This document shows positions 10,344-21,806 of a stretch of 64,000 nucleotides of DNA, one piece after another. This stretch comes from Aspergillus flavus (lineage: Eukaryota > Ascomycota > Eurotiomycetes > Eurotiales > Aspergillaceae), in the NCBI RefSeq assembly GCF_009017415.1, contig NC_092406.1, positions 496,001 to 560,000 of the forward strand, given 5' to 3'. The translations under genes and the position numbers were made by a program. Numbering within the stretch: the stretch's first letter is position 1; each line of letters opens with the position of its first letter. The notes under the pieces were generated by a model that was not told the DNA's origin, made no database searches, and worked only from the letters and a program-made list of their open reading frames with translations.

Positions 10344-12004
10344 ATGGCTTCCGATCAGAACAAGTCAAATAGTCCTTCTCTCGAAGAACAGATCGTGTCT
10401 CTCACACAGACGGTGCAATCGAACAGAGAGTCTCTTGACGATGCTACCCGATTTAGGACTCTCAAAGCAGCACGAGGCCTCCTGGACGCTCTGGAGTCTC
10501 CACCAGAGACTGCGATGCGAGATGTGGTCTTAGTATGTGACAACAACACCCATTGAGAAGCACCTTGCCCAACCAGCATCATGTCTGCCCTAATAGTTAG
10601 CCCGCTAACCCGCCGATGGCGTATAATAGAACCCCGTTTTACTCACGGCCATTCGCATGGGTGTCCAGCTTGGTGTATTCCAGATGATCCGCGACCACCA
10701 AGGGGAGGGAGCAACTACTGAGCAGATCGCGAGCCAGTCAGGGGCAAGTCTTATCGTTGTCGGTGGGTTTATCTACTTTCCTCCCATACTGATGACTGCA
10801 ATATAGGGTTGCAGTTCCCATTCTCGCAATACCGATCCTCAACCTGCCCCCATGTTTGATCGGGGACTTCGGATACAACTTGATCTACTATTTTAGTGAT
10901 TTCATCGGGGGCTTTCCATTTACTGACGACATGTGTGTACGCAGATCAGATCCTGAGGTTGCTAACCGCCGCGGGATATGTGTCAGAGGCAGGGGTCCAA
11001 ACCTACAAGCCTTCCCCTCTCACCATGGCGATGGCAGATGGGACGCTTGAGGCGATGACTAGAGCATGGTATGCAACTTCCTCGCCGACGCATCAAGTGT
11101 GTCAAAGTAGAAGTCACCCATTCTGACGAACTTAGTTTCGATATTGGAAACTACTGCAGCACCTATGCCCCAGAGTACTTCCGTCAGAATAACAATCAGT
11201 TCCCGACATCCGCAGAAGATACTCCCTTCCAGCTAGCAAAGAAGACTCCCCTCAGTTACTTCGAATGGCTGGGAGAGAACCCGTCCCTGGCTAAGGACTT
11301 CCAGCAATGGATGACACTCAAGCAGCAAGCAACCCCAAACTGGGTGGACTGGTTCGATGTTCGAGGAAACCTCCTCCATGGCTTTCGCAACCGGCCAGAT
11401 GATGTCTTGCTTGTGGATGTGGGTGGCGGCGAAGGTCACTACCTCCACGCATTCAATGACAAATACCCTGATGCCCCGGGTCGTCGCATTTTGCAAGATT
11501 TACCGCAAGTGATTTCCACCATTAACAAAACCCCAAAGGATACTGAGTTGATGGCGCATGATTTCTTTACCGTTCAACCGGTGAAAGGTACGAAAATATG
11601 TTTTCCCCTGGTTGGCTTGGCAGGAGATTTTGCTTTTCTCTTCCTATATTCCATTTGCTATGACCCTACATATACTGACCAATCCATCAGGCGCTCGAGC
11701 ATATTATATGCATTGGATCCTTCATGACTGGCGAGATGAGCAAGCTCACAGTATCCTCAGCCATATTGTTGATGCCATGGAGCCAGGGTATTCTAAATTA
11801 ATCATCAACGACCAGATCATCCCTGATCGGGATTGCGACTTCGCCACCGCTTGTATCAGCATCATGATGATGCTCCAGGTAGGTGCTTTCGAACGCACCG
11901 AGAAGCAATGGCGTGCTCTTCTTACATCCGTCGGCTTGAAGGATGTCTCCTTCTACCAACCACCGGGCAATGGGGAGGGCATCATTGTTGCCACCAAGGC
12001 GTGA
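10344..12004 (+). CDS. SAM-dependent O-methyltransferase (COMT-like, secondary metabolism type)
   Basis: Exons 10344-10532, 10630-10762, 10945-11068, 11136-11587, 11691-12004 (1212 nt, 403 residues). A winged-helix dimerisation N-terminus (NPVLLTAIRMGVQLGVFQMI, then QILRLLTAAGYVSEAG) precedes the SAM-binding motif VDVGGGEGHYLHAF. The catalytic-base block is YYMHWILHDWRDEQAHSIL, where the first His of HDW is the general base in this family, followed by LIINDQIIPD. The protein should transfer a methyl group from SAM to a phenolic or hydroxyl oxygen of an aromatic or polyketide substrate; the actual substrate cannot be read. Intron 2 is unusually long (182 nt). No synthase gene lies within the window, so it is either a stand-alone tailoring enzyme or a relict. 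Confidence 0.88.
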
Positions 12005-13105
12005 TCTGTCATTGCATCGTTTTCCTTAATTGATATTTATATATAGACAGCGTGATCTTAGTGGAAACATTACGACACAATATAACCGGAAACGTGAGCA
12101 ATGGGACGAGACTCTTCCTGTTATTGATGCCACCGGCGATAGTATTCATGACCACCCGGAATGTAGTCCTTGTACATCGCTGCCAAACGACAATAGTACT
12201 CAAGCTTTACCTGGCGTGCTGGTATGAAGTATGAAAGTGTTGAATGAGCCACCTCCCATCGTCTCACGTGAAGTGAGAACCTCAATATACAACCGTAAAT
12301 CATAGCCACGGAGCCAGTACCACTGGCTGTTTTGCCAAATGTCGTCTTGTAGGAGAAAGAGTCCATTGGCATAGAATAATTGTGGAGATTGGTCGACCAT
12401 ATCCATCATAGAAGTTGCTAGGATCTATCTACAATTGGACTGTATATGACTGCCCAATCAATACCAAGGTACTCAGAAAGCTCAGTCCCAGTTTCACAAG
12501 CATTGTGCAGGGCCTTCTTCAAGTCTCGGTTTTATTGTGTTTCAGATCACATACCAACCATTGTCACTGGTGGAAACATTGCATCTAGTGTGGTGATGGC
12601 TGTTTATCAGTATTAGTGTGGCGTTGAAGATACGCCATCAAGTAGATCTCCACATTCCTACTGGTTGCTTGGCATACATAATCCATGTGCTCAATGCAAC
12701 TTCTATCGGCATGGTTCTGAATATCCACATTATAGCACAGTTCTTAACTGGGAACAAATCTTGTACAATAATTGGAATAGAGATTGATTTCTGCATTGGA
12801 TGCTCCCATGACTAAGCAAGCACAAGTGAGACAATGTGTGTTATCTACACGTGGACTGATCTTCGGAACAAAGGATAACCTCATGCAGGGACGTCGGAGT
12901 AAAACCACGATTCTCTCGCTAGCTTTGCTCCGTCACAGTCTCTCCTTTTCTTTTACTTTTACTTCTGCTAATTTAGCTCCGACCACTGAAACCCAGGCCA
13001 ATCCTGACTCGAGAAATCTTGTCTCGACCCTTGTTGAAATTCCAATCCATTGACCTACCCCTCGACTGACGGTTGCTACCTCACATCAAGTCCCTCGTTT
13101 TCAAC
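12005..13105. other. Intergenic, no gene seen
   Basis: This is the 3' flank of the O-methyltransferase and the promoter of the sulfhydryl oxidase. Overlapping open frames on both strands at 12009-12409 do not resemble any family and have no splice partners. The last 100 nt before 13105 are pyrimidine-rich, as expected of a fungal promoter/leader. Confidence 0.5.
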
Positions 13106-13898
13106 ATGGCGAACCGCCATATTACCAGGCGAATACTGCTTGGCGCTGCAGTCTCGATCTTCCTTCTCTTTGTCTTCTTCGTCCGACCTCAAGGCCCACC
13201 AAGCCCCGCGATCCGAGCACCCGGTCACCTGGAGAAAGCGTCTCATTCAACATTGACAAAGGATGATATGGTCAAAGGCGAGGTGGTGATGCCGAAGCTG
13301 GGCAACGAGACGGCTAAGTACGTTACATACACTTATTGGTTCGGGGGGTTCTGAATTTATACTGATTGTATGGGAATGTTAGGGCGGAATTAGGGCGCGC
13401 TACGTGGAAGTATTTCCATACTATGCTGGCACGGTATCCAGAAGATCCGACGGAGGAGCAACAAGAAACTTTGCGCTCCTTCATTTATTTATTTGCGCGA
13501 TTATATCCATGGTATATACCTTCCGCGTGAGAGTGCATATCCGATGACACTGACCGTAAATCAGTGGCGAATGCGCCTCGCATTTTCAGGGTCACTTGAA
13601 GAAGTATCCTCCGCAGGTATCATCACGCAATGCCGCGTCAGGATGGGGCTGTTTTATTCACAATGAGGTCAACACTATGCTCAAGAAGCCTATTTTCGAC
13701 TGCAATAAGATCGGCGACTTTTACGACTGTGGCTGCGCCAAGGACGAAGACACCGAAGACGAGAACGAGGAGCTCAAGAGTAGAAGCCATGTTGACTCCA
13801 AAGAAAGCGACGACATTGCTACTAGTCAGCGCTTTGAGGTATCCAAGGAACCGTGGGTTTTCCCCCTTGCTTCGCCCCACATCTCGCTATCACGATAG
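13106..13898 (+). CDS. ERV2: FAD-dependent sulfhydryl oxidase, ER-anchored ERV2 type
   Basis: Exons 13106-13317, 13383-13511 and 13565-13898. The N-terminus MANRHITRRILLGAAVSIFL is a signal anchor, matching the ER form (ERV2) rather than mitochondrial ERV1. The core ERV/ALR domain shows GRATWKYFHTMLARYP, the redox-active CGEC split by intron 2 (YP-C|GEC), ASHFQGHLKKYPP, SGWGCFIHNEVN and KPIFDC. The enzyme oxidises thiols to disulfides using FAD and oxygen and feeds oxidising equivalents to PDI. The ATG at 13106 is chosen because the frame upstream has no other. The 3' end is uncertain: splicing at 13839 (GAG|GTATCC) to 13911 is also in phase and would end the protein at 13962 instead. Confidence 0.88.
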
Positions 13899-15679
13899 AG
13901 ACTGACAACAGATCCAGAACTACGCGGGGTTGAATTTTACTCGGTATTTCTCGAGCTCTTAGTCTCGAGACTAAGTCGCAAACATTATATTGAAAATTAA
14001 TTCGTTCATGCTTCACCCACGCGGGTTCGTTGGGAGTATACTGGAGTCAGATAATGCACAGTACATATATACCGTCCGGATTGTTGATTGACACACAAAG
14101 ATGCACTCTTGTACCCTGCTGAGGAGTGCTCAGGCGTCACTTGTTGACAAGAAGATGTTTGATTGTAGAAGAACCTTCTACATCACTGCGTAACATTCCA
14201 GCGATCAGACGCACCGTTCAATTGTTGGTCAGCCGAGCCAGTCACAGGTAGCACTTCAATGCAGTCATGCGCGCAAGTGCAGCTCTAGTGTAGCCTTCAA
14301 CCGGATGAGCCACTATTCTTGCCGAAAGCTTCTTTTGTGCTCATGTTACTGCACTATTTTCCGCTTGTGAGAACATGGATCTATCTTCTCAATAGCCTCG
14401 ACAGTACTAGGTACTACAGCACAGTTCGACGCCTGGAATGGTCAAAGTGCGGGGTCCTGCCGAATACGAGATCATGAAACTATCCCCAGGAAAATCGAAA
14501 CATTAGCTTCCGGGAGTGATCATAGGCATAATCTGTATTCTTGACCTCATGGGATACAAGACGCGGGACCTAGAGGCAGTAGATAAAGCTAATTCCACTA
14601 GGGTAGCTTTCGTCTAATCAGAGATGGATGGGCCCCGGCCGTAAGAAAGCGTGTTGTTGTTATTATTATCATCAACATTGTCTCCAGAATCCGTGCTCAA
14701 GGCCTTATCCTCTGTCGAACTGCATAGCCCCTCCATAAGCGCTACGCTAACTGGCAAGCTGAAAAGAGATAGTGGGCGATGAATGGCTCGTCAGCCTCCA
14801 CATTGGGATCGGAGCGAGTCTCCTGACAAGTCCACGCTGATTGCTGGATGTACAGGCGCCACACACCCTTTTTGAAGCTGCGATCAACAGATCATCGTAT
14901 TATGGTGCGTGGGAATCCTGGCTCTCCCTGACCGCAATATATGTCTCTAATCTTGGGATCGTGTTCAGGCCAATCTAAAGCACTGCGCATAAGCGAAACT
15001 ACAAATAACCCCTAGGAGTGTGTGGTGTATATACACCGCTGCATTTTGAGATTTTCCGAAACTTTCATCTTTGTTGTTCCTCTCCATCACCACGGAGTAC
15101 TTAGTATTGATATCGCTGTTGTCCTATTGTGGGGATGTGTATGCCTGGTTTCCGAGGCATTACGGATTGACCCATTTACATTACTAAAGTAGGATTAGCG
15201 CCATTTGGTGTTTGGGAGCTTTCCGCCTTTTTTTTTTTTTTTTTTTTTTTTATTGAGCGCGCCAAAAAGATAAAGAGAAACACAGACAAAGACCAAGAGA
15301 AGGAAAGGTAGCAGAGTGTCCAACTTTTCAGGCGCTGTGTCTTTGATCATAGCGTTGTGTGATCTCTGTATTCCTCTCTATTTCGTTTGTTCCTATTGGA
15401 AATAGCTTACATTCTTCGTGTTGTTATCCTGACAACGAAGGGGTTCCTGATCATTTTTGCTTTCGGCTCATCTTGCGATTCCGCGCGACAATCTCTTTAT
15501 CAGTCGCAAATAGCTGATCGCGTAACTGATCCTTGTGCCTGACATTTCGCAGCGCCAGACAGCGTGCGTGCCAAGTATTTTTTTATTTCACTTTCACTTT
15601 CACTTTGTTGCTCAGGGTTATAGTACCCACCAGTAACTGTGCTGCCATCTCATAAGTGGGTTATATAGCGGGGCCCAAA
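13899..15679. other. Intergenic, no gene seen
   Basis: This 1.8-kb stretch between the ERV2-type gene and the LYAR-type gene has no open frame with recognisable sequence. It contains a 24-nt T run (15228-15251) and, at 15091-15099, CACGGAGTA, a one-mismatch form of the nonamer noted elsewhere. The last few hundred bases are probably the promoter and leader of the LYAR-type gene. Confidence 0.5.
15228..15251. repeat. Homopolymer T run (24 nt)
   Basis: Twenty-four consecutive T residues, about 430 bp upstream of the LYAR-type start. Poly(dA:dT) tracts of this kind usually exclude nucleosomes in fungal promoters; that role is inferred here. Confidence 0.9.
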
Positions 15680-17545
15680 ATGGTGTCTTTCTCATGCGAG
15701 GTGAGTTGGACAAAACGCTTATTCGCTCTCTGGTGTCCAGATGTTATGGGCGAACCTTATATGGATGGTGATGGCTGACCTTTGCCTCTCAATTTTAGGC
15801 TTGCGGTGATATTCTCACCAAGAAGAAACTCGATCCCCATCGCAACCAATGTCGCGGCGCATCCTTCACCTGCATTGATTGCATGGTCCATTTCCAGGGA
15901 ACTAGTTATAGATCACATACGGTATGGATATGTTTTGCTTTTCCTACGTGCTCTACCTATCAGTCCGATGCTCCTCGATCGCCCCCGCCGCCTTGAGCAC
16001 ACTAGTGGTTATCGGTGCGATCACTTAGCAGCTTTGCTTTACAGCTTTGCTTTACAGCTTGTCGCAGTGGTATCGGGTCGGCGTCAACAGCGAAGGGCCT
16101 CTTGATAAATACTACCTATTCAACAACCCACTATTATTGATTGGTCGACGCTAACTTGGCTTAAGTCATGCATGACAGAGGCTCAGAAGTACGAGGGCGC
16201 TCTATATAAGCCGAAACAGACGAAGAACCAACGGAATCAGAAAGGCAAGAACGATCATCAGCAAAACTCCAAGCCTACTGCCAATGGTCACCGAGCACCG
16301 TACGTCGAGGATGCTCCTGAGTCCGATAAGTCGAAGGAAAATGTATCCGCGCTGCCCACTGCCCCTACTCCCCCAGTTACGTCCGGGACTCCTCAGAGAA
16401 ACGATCCTAAACAAGTCAATGTATTCGACTTCCTAGTTGCTGAGAACGCATCTAAAGTCTCCCTCGCTCAGCCCAAAGAGCAGATGCAAATGGTTGATCA
16501 CGCCCCCTCTGTCTTTGAAGCCAGTAAGGCGCTGACCAACTACGAAACGGGCGGCGAGGATGAAGATAAGAAGTATGATCTGCCATACGAGGAAAATGGG
16601 TATTCTTACGGCTCTGGTCCTATCCCTCCATCGGCGTACCCAAGTAAAGCCGCAAACGCCTCCATGGAATTTATGACCCCGGCCCCGAAAAAGAAGAAGG
16701 ATCGTTCACGCAAGACTGAGGCGGGCGCCGTCACCAGTGAGAAGAAGCGAAAGCGCCACAATGAAGATCAGGAGATTGAAGATGCCGATACTCCTATGAT
16801 GGAAGCGCCATCTAGCGTTGTGAACCACCCAGGTACGCCCATGCTGAATCACTCCGGGTTAACAGGTGGTTTGAGTCGGATGCTTCGATCCCCCTCCCTG
16901 GAAGCTGAGAATGACCACGCCGATCATCCTCGCCGGCGTTACCAGGACCCTTCGTCTCCCATCAAGCGTACTCGCCGTGACGACAAGGATGGCTCTGATG
17001 CCGGCTTGGGTATCTCGATGAAAAACCGTGCCGGACGCTTTGTCTCTTCCATGTTTGGAGGCCCTGCAGAAAGCAAGCGTGGTTCATCAGATGATGGTGA
17101 TGCACGACCCAAGAAGTCGAACCGTGGGGCCTCTGATTCGCAGAAGTCTAAGCGGAAGAGTAGCGCTCAGGATGGTCGGCCATCTCAACGTCTCAAGCAA
17201 ATCGAATATGCCAACGGTTCCCGGACCGAATCCCCACGCGGGGATGACGGTCGTCAAGTCGTGATCTATGGGCAGCCGAACATTCCTAGTGATTTACAGC
17301 GACAGATGGCTGCTCACTTCTTGTCGTTGGTGACCAAGGGTCCCGAAAGCCAGCGAGGATTCTCTGTGAACAAGGTTTTGAAGCGCTTTCATCGTGACTT
17401 CACTGACGAATTTGATGACGACCGTGGTCGTGAGCAAGGGCGCAGCCGTGCAGACCACGAGCAGAGAGGTGAAGACGAGAAAGATCTTTGGCGCACATTG
17501 CGCATCAAGAGAAATGACCGGGGAGAGATTGTCCTTTTTATGTGA
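15680..17545 (+). CDS. LYAR-type C2HC zinc-finger nucleolar protein
   Basis: Exons 15680-15700, 15799-15921 and 16166-17545 (1524 nt, 507 residues). The first exon encodes only MVSFSCE and splices with a perfect GTGAGT donor to ACGDILTKKKLDPHRNQC. The second finger block is FTCIDCMVHFQGTSYRSHT|SCMTEAQKYEG; together these are the LYAR zinc-finger signature at the extreme N-terminus. The rest is lysine-rich and low-complexity with several basic nuclear-localisation-like clusters (KKKKDRSRK, KKRKRH). A conserved-looking C-terminal block contains FLSLVTKGPESQRGFSVNK and LWRTLRIKRNDRGEIVLF. LYAR proteins are nucleolar and tied to rRNA processing and ribosome biogenesis. Intron 2 is long (244 nt) and holds a short tandem repeat. 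Confidence 0.92.
16029..16060 (+). repeat. 13-bp tandem repeat inside a LYAR intron
   Basis: The unit CAGCTTTGCTTTA is present twice (16029-16041, 16042-16054), followed by a partial third copy CAGCTT. It lies in the second intron, about 100 nt upstream of the acceptor. Confidence 0.85.
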
Positions 17546-18383
17546 TCATGAGGAAGGCTAGGTTTGACGGCTGATAAGATTGTTCCTGCTTTGTTTTTAT
17601 TTGCATGATATTTATCATTTGCATAGCGATGTCACTTTGATATATTTTATTCTTGGGTTTTGGCTCCGTCCTCTAGCAGCCAAAGCACTTCATTTCTCTA
17701 TCTATCTCAGTAATGGGGAGTGTGATGTTTGGCTCTGGAATACCGTTTTTTCATTCAAAGATATATATAACTATTGTACTTGACTTCTATATATCATTCG
17801 GTGCTACGTGAATCTTGACCAAGATGAAGAACAATTCGATGAATCTAGCGTCTGTAAGGGCCTTCCTATTAAGATTGATTAAGTTCCTGGCTGGTCTTAA
17901 TGCATTTCAGCGTGGAGATGATCACTCGTAAAGGAAGTCGGAAAGAGAGGGGCCTGAGTCACGATTACTCACAACCAACAATCGCGCTCTTGGCAGGGAC
18001 CACTCCTAGTGCAAAGAATGACTCTGGCGGCCTAGCCACATGACTCATGAAGACTGTAAATCTTGTACTGCATGTGATTGGAGGCTGAGAAGCCAACCAA
18101 CGGCTAGAGCCGCAACGGAGCTTCCGCCACTGAAATCTGAAATTCTAAGGAACAATCGCCCCGTCGATCTTTCGATCGCCTTCTTTTGATTTAATCCTCG
18201 TCGCCTCCGGGGGAACAAGGCCCTGTTTTATTCCTTTGTTATCTTCGGACACACCTTCACTCGTCCTGCTCGAGGAAGCCTCCACGGCTATCTGTCTTTA
18301 CGCACTTACCCATTACAATCAGTTCTTTATCGCAGTGCATGAGCGGGCGGGACGAAGTTTGTAACCGGCTATCGATCACCACT
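17546..18383. other. Intergenic / leader of the NF-X1-type gene
   Basis: This contains the 3' flank of the LYAR-type gene and the promoter and leader of the next. An upstream in-frame ATG at 18339 has T at -3 and would add 15 residues. No other gene is visible. Confidence 0.5.
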
Positions 18384-21300
18384 ATGTCCGACGCGCCTGC
18401 ACCCGTCGCAGAGGGAAGCGCATCTCGCCCGAGGCCATCGAGACGCGGAGGCCGAGGTCGTGGCAATCGCAATCACAGACGCCCTCAGACGCAAGCTCCA
18501 GAACGATCGCACGATGCACAAGCAGCACAACCACCAACCCAGCAGCCGTCACAAGTCCAACCTACCCAGAATTCACCATCAGATCTCCCCGCCGATGCAC
18601 CGCGCTCTCGCCGAGGACCACGGAGGGGAAGAGGGGGCGGTCGGGGCGGCGGCGCACCCTCGGAGGGTAGTAGTCGTCGACAGAGACAACGAGGCGGGGA
18701 CCGAGGAACAACTAGTACGGGCAGACGGTTCGAGGGACGCTTAACGAAGCCAGAACAGGCTCCGGAGGGCGAACAGGTTGATACAGCAGTGGATGCGAAT
18801 GATCTAGGATTGAGGGCCGATGCGCCTGCATTTGTGCCAGGAACACAATCGGAACCTGTCACCAACGAGCCAACTCCCTCGACTACTTCCGCACCCGCGA
18901 AGAAGAAGCCTAAGGCTAAGAATGCCCCGCCCCCGCCGCCTAAAGTTACGACAAAATCAGTTGCGCCCGACATTGCCACTCGCATTCATGAGGATATTGC
19001 TCACAACCTCTATGAGTGTCCTATTTGCACCGCAGAGCTGGGGAGGAGATCGCGTGTCTGGAATTGCGGATTATGTTGGACGGTCTTCCATCTAAGCTGT
19101 GTCAAGAAGTGGTCGAAGAACGAAGGTGCTGCTGCGCAGGACTCTGCCCGTCGCCAAGGAGAAGGTGACCCGACTACACCTCGAGCCTGGCGCTGTCCTG
19201 GCTGTAACCTTCCCCAAGAAGTGTTTCCATCAAATTATACTTGCTGGTGCGAAAAAGAAGTTGACCCGCGATCGCTTCCTGGTCTTCCACCACATTCATG
19301 TGGACAGACCTGTGCACGACAGCGTAAAGGCTGTCCGCATCCGTGCGATGCGACCTGTCATGCTGGGCCCTGCGCGCCATGTACAGCTATGGGCCCCACA
19401 CAAGATTGCTTTTGCGGTCGAAATTCGTCCACCAAGCGTTGCCAGGATACCGATTATGAAAATGGATGGAGCTGCGGGGAAATCTGCGGGGATCTTCTGC
19501 CGTGCGGCGAGCATGCTTGCCCCCGACCATGCCACGAGGGTCTCTGTGGTGATTGTGAGGAGAGGGTAGAGGCTCGCTGCTACTGTGGAAAAGTACAGAC
19601 GGAAATGTTGTGCAGTTCCAAGGACGAAGAAATGGACAGCCATATGCTGCACGATGAGGACGGCGAGGTTGAGGATTGGACTGGTTGTTTTAGTTGCGGA
19701 GACCAATGCAATCGCCCCTTCGACTGTGGCGTTCACTTCTGCCAGAAGGGTTGCCATCCACAGGACGTACAACCCGCCCACTGTCCAAGGTCACCAGACG
19801 TCGTCCTTCATTGTCCTTGCGGTAAAACACCATTGGCGGAAATTCCCGGATATACGCCTCGAAACTCTTGTGAGGACCCCATTCCCAACTGCTTGGAGGC
19901 CTGTGGAAAGATTCTACCGTGTGGACATTCATGCGACAAGGTCTGCCACACCGGATCTTGTGGGCCTTGTTTGCGCAGAGTCCTCGTACCTTGCCGTTGC
20001 GGACGCAACTCATCTATGTCAATTTGCCACCAAGGTACTCTTGAGCACCCTCAGTGTTTTCGCGTCTGCAAGGCTGGCTTGCATTGTGGTCGGCATGCGT
20101 GTGCTGAGCGCTGTTGTCCCGGCGAACAGAAGGCGGTTGAGCGTCAGGCTCTGCGGCGAAAGCTCAAGTCTCATCTCCGCCCAAGTGATGAAGATGTGGA
20201 GGCCGAACATATCTGCACTCGGGTGTGTGGCCGCATGCTGAAATGTGGGCGGCATACATGCCCCGAGCTCTGTCATAAAGGACCCTGCAACACTTGTAGA
20301 GAGGCCATCTTCGAGGAGATCTCATGTAATTGTGGTCGATCTGTTTTGTATCCACCTTTACCTTGTGGGACCCAGCCGCCGCCATGCTCTGCGCCGTGCG
20401 AACGCCCGAAATCGTGCGGTCATCCCCAGACACCACACAACTGTCATACGGATGAAGAGGAGTGTCCCAAATGCCCCTATCTAACCGAGAAGATGTGCTT
20501 GTGTGGAAAACAAATATTGAAGAACGTACCCTGTTGGCTGGCAGATGCGCGGTGTGGCCGTATCTGTGGCGAAACGCTTAAGTGTGGCTCTCATACGTGC
20601 CAGAAGAACTGCCATCGCCCGGGCGATTGCGAAGATACTTTGAAGCCTTGCCAACAGCCATGCGGAAAGACCAAGACGATGTGCGGTCATCCATGCACGG
20701 AGCCTTGCCACGCGCCTTATCCATGCCCCGAGAAAACGCCCTGTTCTTCCATGATCACGGTAACATGTGGTTGCGGACGCCTCCGCCAGGAGCGTCGTTG
20801 CAATGCAGCGAAGGCTGTGGCATCAAAGGGACAGTTGCAGCAGCCACAAAGATTGCCTGCTGTGACCCCCTTGACATGTGATGATGAATGCGCGCGGCTC
20901 GAGCGGAACCGTTCGTTGGCATCTGCTTTGGGAGTTGACATTAACCCGTCGACTACTGTTGCGCAGAACGCTACTGCGAGTCTTCCCTATTCTTCTGAAA
21001 CTCTGGACATGTATATCCAGTTGTCGTCCTCCGCTCCTTTGTCTACCCTCCAATCTTATGAATCTACTCTTCACTCATTAGCGGCTAATCCAACACAACG
21101 TTCTGTACGGTTTCAACCAGCAAAGTCATCCCTACGGGCGTTCGTTCATTCTCTCGCAACTGACTGGGGCTTCGCGAGCGAGAGCTTTGACCCCGAACCT
21201 CACCGACATGTGTTTGTTTTGAAACCTACAGTGTGGAACCCTCCTCTTCTTGGGATGGGCAATGGAACAGCGATCGGAATCGGCGGCATGAGTGTAAGCG

Positions 21301-21806
21301 AATGCGTTAAACTACGCGAACGCCAGAGACAAAAAGAACGTGAAGCCCAGCGTCTTGCTGCAGCGGAAGCCAAGGCCCAACGGGAAGCTGTTAAGGCCCA
21401 GGCAAACGCCACCAACGAGGGTGGATGGGCTCAGGTCGCCGCCTCACGACGAAGCAATGCCAGCACACGAAGCACGACCCCGAATCCAGGCACGACTTCC
21501 CGGTCTGGTTCGATGTTTGCGGCTCTCACTGGCGATGATGGGAGCACATGGGGCGCTCCTAAGAAGGAAAAACTCGTCCTTCGGTCAGGAGTAGGCGCCG
21601 GGAAACAGTTGCGAACCCCACAACCCGCAGCTGAGGTTGTTGATAGTTGGGAGGAGGAAGAAGAAAAACAAGAGCAGGAAGAGCGTGCTCGGGAGCAGGA
21701 GCAGGGGCAGGAACAGGATGATGGACAAGGAGATGTTCAGCAAGGAACCTCCGAACTCGAAACAGCACAGACTGGAGAAGCTATTGCTACTTCTTCAGTG
21801 GTATGA
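18384..21806 (+). CDS. FAP1: NF-X1-type zinc-finger protein (FAP1-like) with RING-like and R3H domains
   Basis: One uninterrupted frame, 1140 residues from the ATG at 18384 (A at -3, protein MSDAPAPVAEG); an in-frame ATG at 18339 is an alternative. Domain order: a disordered RG-rich N-terminus (RRGGRGRGNRN and RRGRGGGRGGG); a RING/PHD-like finger at about 19010-19200 (YECPICTAELGRRSRVWNCG, FHLSC); then a long array of NF-X1 Cys/His fingers at about 19230-20800 (repeated LPCGxHxCxxxCHxGxCGxC units); then an R3H-like region at about 21090-21230. A Glu/Gln-rich tail contains EEEEEKQEQEERAREQEQG. Yeast FAP1 binds FKBP12 and competes with rapamycin; NF-X1 proteins are nuclear regulators or E3-like factors. 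The absence of introns over 3.4 kb contrasts with its neighbours. Confidence 0.93.
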   Translation: MSDAPAPVAEGSASRPRPSRRGGRGRGNRNHRRPQTQAPERSHDAQAAQPPTQQPSQVQPTQNSPSDLPADAPRSRRGPRRGRGGGRGGGAPSEGSSRRQRQRGGDRGTTSTGRRFEGRLTKPEQAPEGEQVDTAVDANDLGLRADAPAFVPGTQSEPVTNEPTPSTTSAPAKKKPKAKNAPPPPPKVTTKSVAPDIATRIHEDIAHNLYECPICTAELGRRSRVWNCGLCWTVFHLSCVKKWSKNEGAAAQDSARRQGEGDPTTPRAWRCPGCNLPQEVFPSNYTCWCEKEVDPRSLPGLPPHSCGQTCARQRKGCPHPCDATCHAGPCAPCTAMGPTQDCFCGRNSSTKRCQDTDYENGWSCGEICGDLLPCGEHACPRPCHEGLCGDCEERVEARCYCGKVQTEMLCSSKDEEMDSHMLHDEDGEVEDWTGCFSCGDQCNRPFDCGVHFCQKGCHPQDVQPAHCPRSPDVVLHCPCGKTPLAEIPGYTPRNSCEDPIPNCLEACGKILPCGHSCDKVCHTGSCGPCLRRVLVPCRCGRNSSMSICHQGTLEHPQCFRVCKAGLHCGRHACAERCCPGEQKAVERQALRRKLKSHLRPSDEDVEAEHICTRVCGRMLKCGRHTCPELCHKGPCNTCREAIFEEISCNCGRSVLYPPLPCGTQPPPCSAPCERPKSCGHPQTPHNCHTDEEECPKCPYLTEKMCLCGKQILKNVPCWLADARCGRICGETLKCGSHTCQKNCHRPGDCEDTLKPCQQPCGKTKTMCGHPCTEPCHAPYPCPEKTPCSSMITVTCGCGRLRQERRCNAAKAVASKGQLQQPQRLPAVTPLTCDDECARLERNRSLASALGVDINPSTTVAQNATASLPYSSETLDMYIQLSSSAPLSTLQSYESTLHSLAANPTQRSVRFQPAKSSLRAFVHSLATDWGFASESFDPEPHRHVFVLKPTVWNPPLLGMGNGTAIGIGGMSVSECVKLRERQRQKEREAQRLAAAEAKAQREAVKAQANATNEGGWAQVAASRRSNASTRSTTPNPGTTSRSGSMFAALTGDDGSTWGAPKKEKLVLRSGVGAGKQLRTPQPAAEVVDSWEEEEEKQEQEERAREQEQGQEQDDGQGDVQQGTSELETAQTGEAIATSSVV

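Noticed and set aside
12009..12409. Overlapping frames on both strands after the O-methyltransferase
   Set aside because: No motif, contradictory frames and no start/splice context; most likely chance.
13839..13962. Fourth exon of the sulfhydryl oxidase ending at 13962
   Set aside because: In phase and possible, but the branch-site-like CTGAC lies very close to the acceptor; kept only as an alternative.
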